The translations under genes were made by a program, and so were the position numbers. 6,478 nt of DNA from Atopobium sp. UBA6362 (GTDB taxonomy: Bacteria; Actinomycetota; Coriobacteriia; Coriobacteriales; Atopobiaceae), in the NCBI GenBank assembly GCA_002440065.1, contig DJRK01000090.1:1-6478 (forward strand), written 5' to 3'. Positions 5,197 to 6,478 of the stretch are shown here, in pieces. The first letter of the stretch is position 1. Each line of letters opens with the position of its first letter. The notes under the pieces were generated by a model. The model did no database searches and was not told the origin of the DNA. It saw only the letters and a program-made list of their open reading frames with translations.

Positions 5197-6478
5197 ATGC
5201 CCCAGAAGCTTGAGGAACTTGTACGTGCCGCCCTCGCCGCTGCCCAGTCCGCCGGCGAGCTTCCCGATTTCGAGGTGGCCGACCTCGGCTTTGAGCGCCC
5301 GGCCGATTCCTCGAACGGCGACTGGTCGAGCACCGTGGCCATGCGCTCGGCAAAGCTTGCCCACTGCGCCCCCGCAAAGATCGCCGCCGCTATCGTGGCC
5401 CACATGCCTGCCGATCCCTGCTTGGCCAAGGTCGAGGTCGCGGGCCCCGGCTTCATCAATTTCTACCTGAGCACCGCTTCCGCCAACGACGTCTTCCGCC
5501 GCGTCCGCGAGCAGGGCGACGATTTTGGCCGATCGGACCTGGGCGCCGGCCAGAAGGTCCAGGTCGAGTTCGTCTCGGCGAACCCGGTCGGCCCCCTGCA
5601 CATCGGCCACGGCCGTTGGGCCGCGCTCGGCGACTCCCTCTGCCGCGTGCTCGAGCACGCCGGCTACGAAGTGGAGCGCGAGTACTACATCAACGACCAC
5701 GGTAGCCAGATGGACGTCTTTGGCCACTCCATCTCGAAACGTTACCTGCAGCTCCATGAGCTCATGGGCAAGGGCTCCGACCTCGATGCCGCCCGCGCGG
5801 AGCTTCTCGCCGACCGCGAGGCCTACGTCGCCGACGAGGAGGACGAGCACCCCGAGACCCACCCCTATACCGACGCCTTCAACGAGGCTCTGGGCGGCAA
5901 CGCCTACGCCGGCGACTACATCGTTGACCTCGCTGCCCGCTTCGTGGAGATGGACGGCGACTCGCTCCTGGCCTCCGACGAGGACGAGCGCTGCGCTTCT
6001 TTCCGCGAGCGCGGCTATCAGATGATGCTCGAGTCCATCCGCGAGACTTGCCATGCGGCCCGTTGCGACTTTGATGTGTGGTTCAGCGAGCGGAGCCTTT
6101 ACGCCAAGGACGAGACGGGTACCTCCGCCGTCGACCGTGCGCTTGCCAAGCTCGACGAGCTCGGCCACCTGTACAAGGACGAGGCGGGCGCCTTGTGGTT
6201 CCGCTCCACGACCTTTGGCGACGACAAGGACCGCGTCCTTATCAAGACGAACGGCGAGTACACCTACTTCGCCTCCGACGTCGCCTATCACTGGAACAAG
6301 TTCCAGCGCGTCGATCACGTCATCGACATCTGGGGCGCCGACCACCACGGCTACATCAAGCGCGTCCAATCCGTGTGCGAGGCGCTGGGATACCCCGACC
6401 GCTTCGAGGTGCTCTTGGGCCAGCTCGTGAACCTGCTTCGCAACGGCCAGCCGGTCCGCATGTCCAAGCGCAAGGGCA
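5197..6478 (+). CDS. argS: Arginyl-tRNA synthetase, 3'-truncated by the window edge
   Basis: Class I aminoacyl-tRNA synthetase that charges tRNA-Arg with arginine in the cytosol. The visible 427 residues cover the N-terminal tRNA-binding domain (about 1-90, ending GPGFINFYL) and the catalytic domain: EFVSANPVGPLHIGHGR (124-140) with the HIGH signature at 135-138, YYINDHGSQM (163-172), YFASDVAYH (357-365), WGADHHGY (379-386) and the KMSKS-type loop RMSKRKG (421-427), where the window ends. The C-terminal anticodon-binding helical domain lies beyond the edge. A stretch rich in acidic residues (about 200-240, with DEEDEHPE) precedes the AGDYI segment and may be a lineage-specific insertion. ATG 5197 has GGAG at 5188-5191. 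An in-frame ATG at 5182 would sit upstream of that site and lacks its own. The frame is open to the edge with no disruption. Confidence 0.95.
   Translation, partial: MPQKLEELVRAALAAAQSAGELPDFEVADLGFERPADSSNGDWSSTVAMRSAKLAHCAPAKIAAAIVAHMPADPCLAKVEVAGPGFINFYLSTASANDVFRRVREQGDDFGRSDLGAGQKVQVEFVSANPVGPLHIGHGRWAALGDSLCRVLEHAGYEVEREYYINDHGSQMDVFGHSISKRYLQLHELMGKGSDLDAARAELLADREAYVADEEDEHPETHPYTDAFNEALGGNAYAGDYIVDLAARFVEMDGDSLLASDEDERCASFRERGYQMMLESIRETCHAARCDFDVWFSERSLYAKDETGTSAVDRALAKLDELGHLYKDEAGALWFRSTTFGDDKDRVLIKTNGEYTYFASDVAYHWNKFQRVDHVIDIWGADHHGYIKRVQSVCEALGYPDRFEVLLGQLVNLLRNGQPVRMSKRKG

Noticed and set aside
5170..6369. Minus-strand open frame of 399 codons opposite argS
   Set aside because: The plus-strand frame is unmistakably ArgS with HIGH and MSKRKG; the antisense frame is a valine/alanine/glycine-rich shadow.

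Overview
The window is high-G+C bacterial chromosome with dense, one-directional (+) coding. Gene content, GTG/ATG starts with strong Shine-Dalgarno sites and the style of the proteins suggest an actinobacterium of the class Coriobacteriia (Collinsella/Olsenella-like). That placement is an inference from recall of similar proteins, not a computed result.

Layout from left to right. (1) On the minus strand at about 29-196 lies a structured RNA that I read as 6S RNA (ssrS), with its own TATATT -10 box, an 11-bp closing stem joining its ends, and an intrinsic terminator. (2) Divergently, on the plus strand, is a polyprenyl-phosphate GlcNAc-1-phosphate transferase (WecA/TagO type, 363-1568). It overlaps by four bases (ATGA) a PflX-like radical SAM protein (1565-2518), so the two are probably translationally coupled. 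(3) A 379-bp non-coding gap (2519-2897) holds a possible terminator and a cluster of four GTGAAG-N-CTTCAC palindromes. (4) A small tail-anchored coiled-coil protein (2898-3212) precedes nicotinate phosphoribosyltransferase (pncB, 3309-4778), which ends in a very strong intrinsic terminator. (5) A second gap (4779-5196) carries a 139-bp element bounded by nearly perfect 24-bp inverted arms. (6) argS (5197 onward) runs off the right end just after its KMSKS-type loop.

Functionally the genes are mostly housekeeping: the first lipid-linked step of surface-polymer synthesis, NAD salvage, arginyl-tRNA charging and a global RNA polymerase regulator. The less ordinary content lies between genes: the 6S locus whose terminator hairpin and closing stem exclude each other, the palindrome cluster upstream of the coiled-coil gene, and the inverted-repeat element upstream of argS. 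I see no CRISPR array, tRNA, rRNA, phage or transposase gene. I do not see strong evidence for a wholly new multi-gene system.
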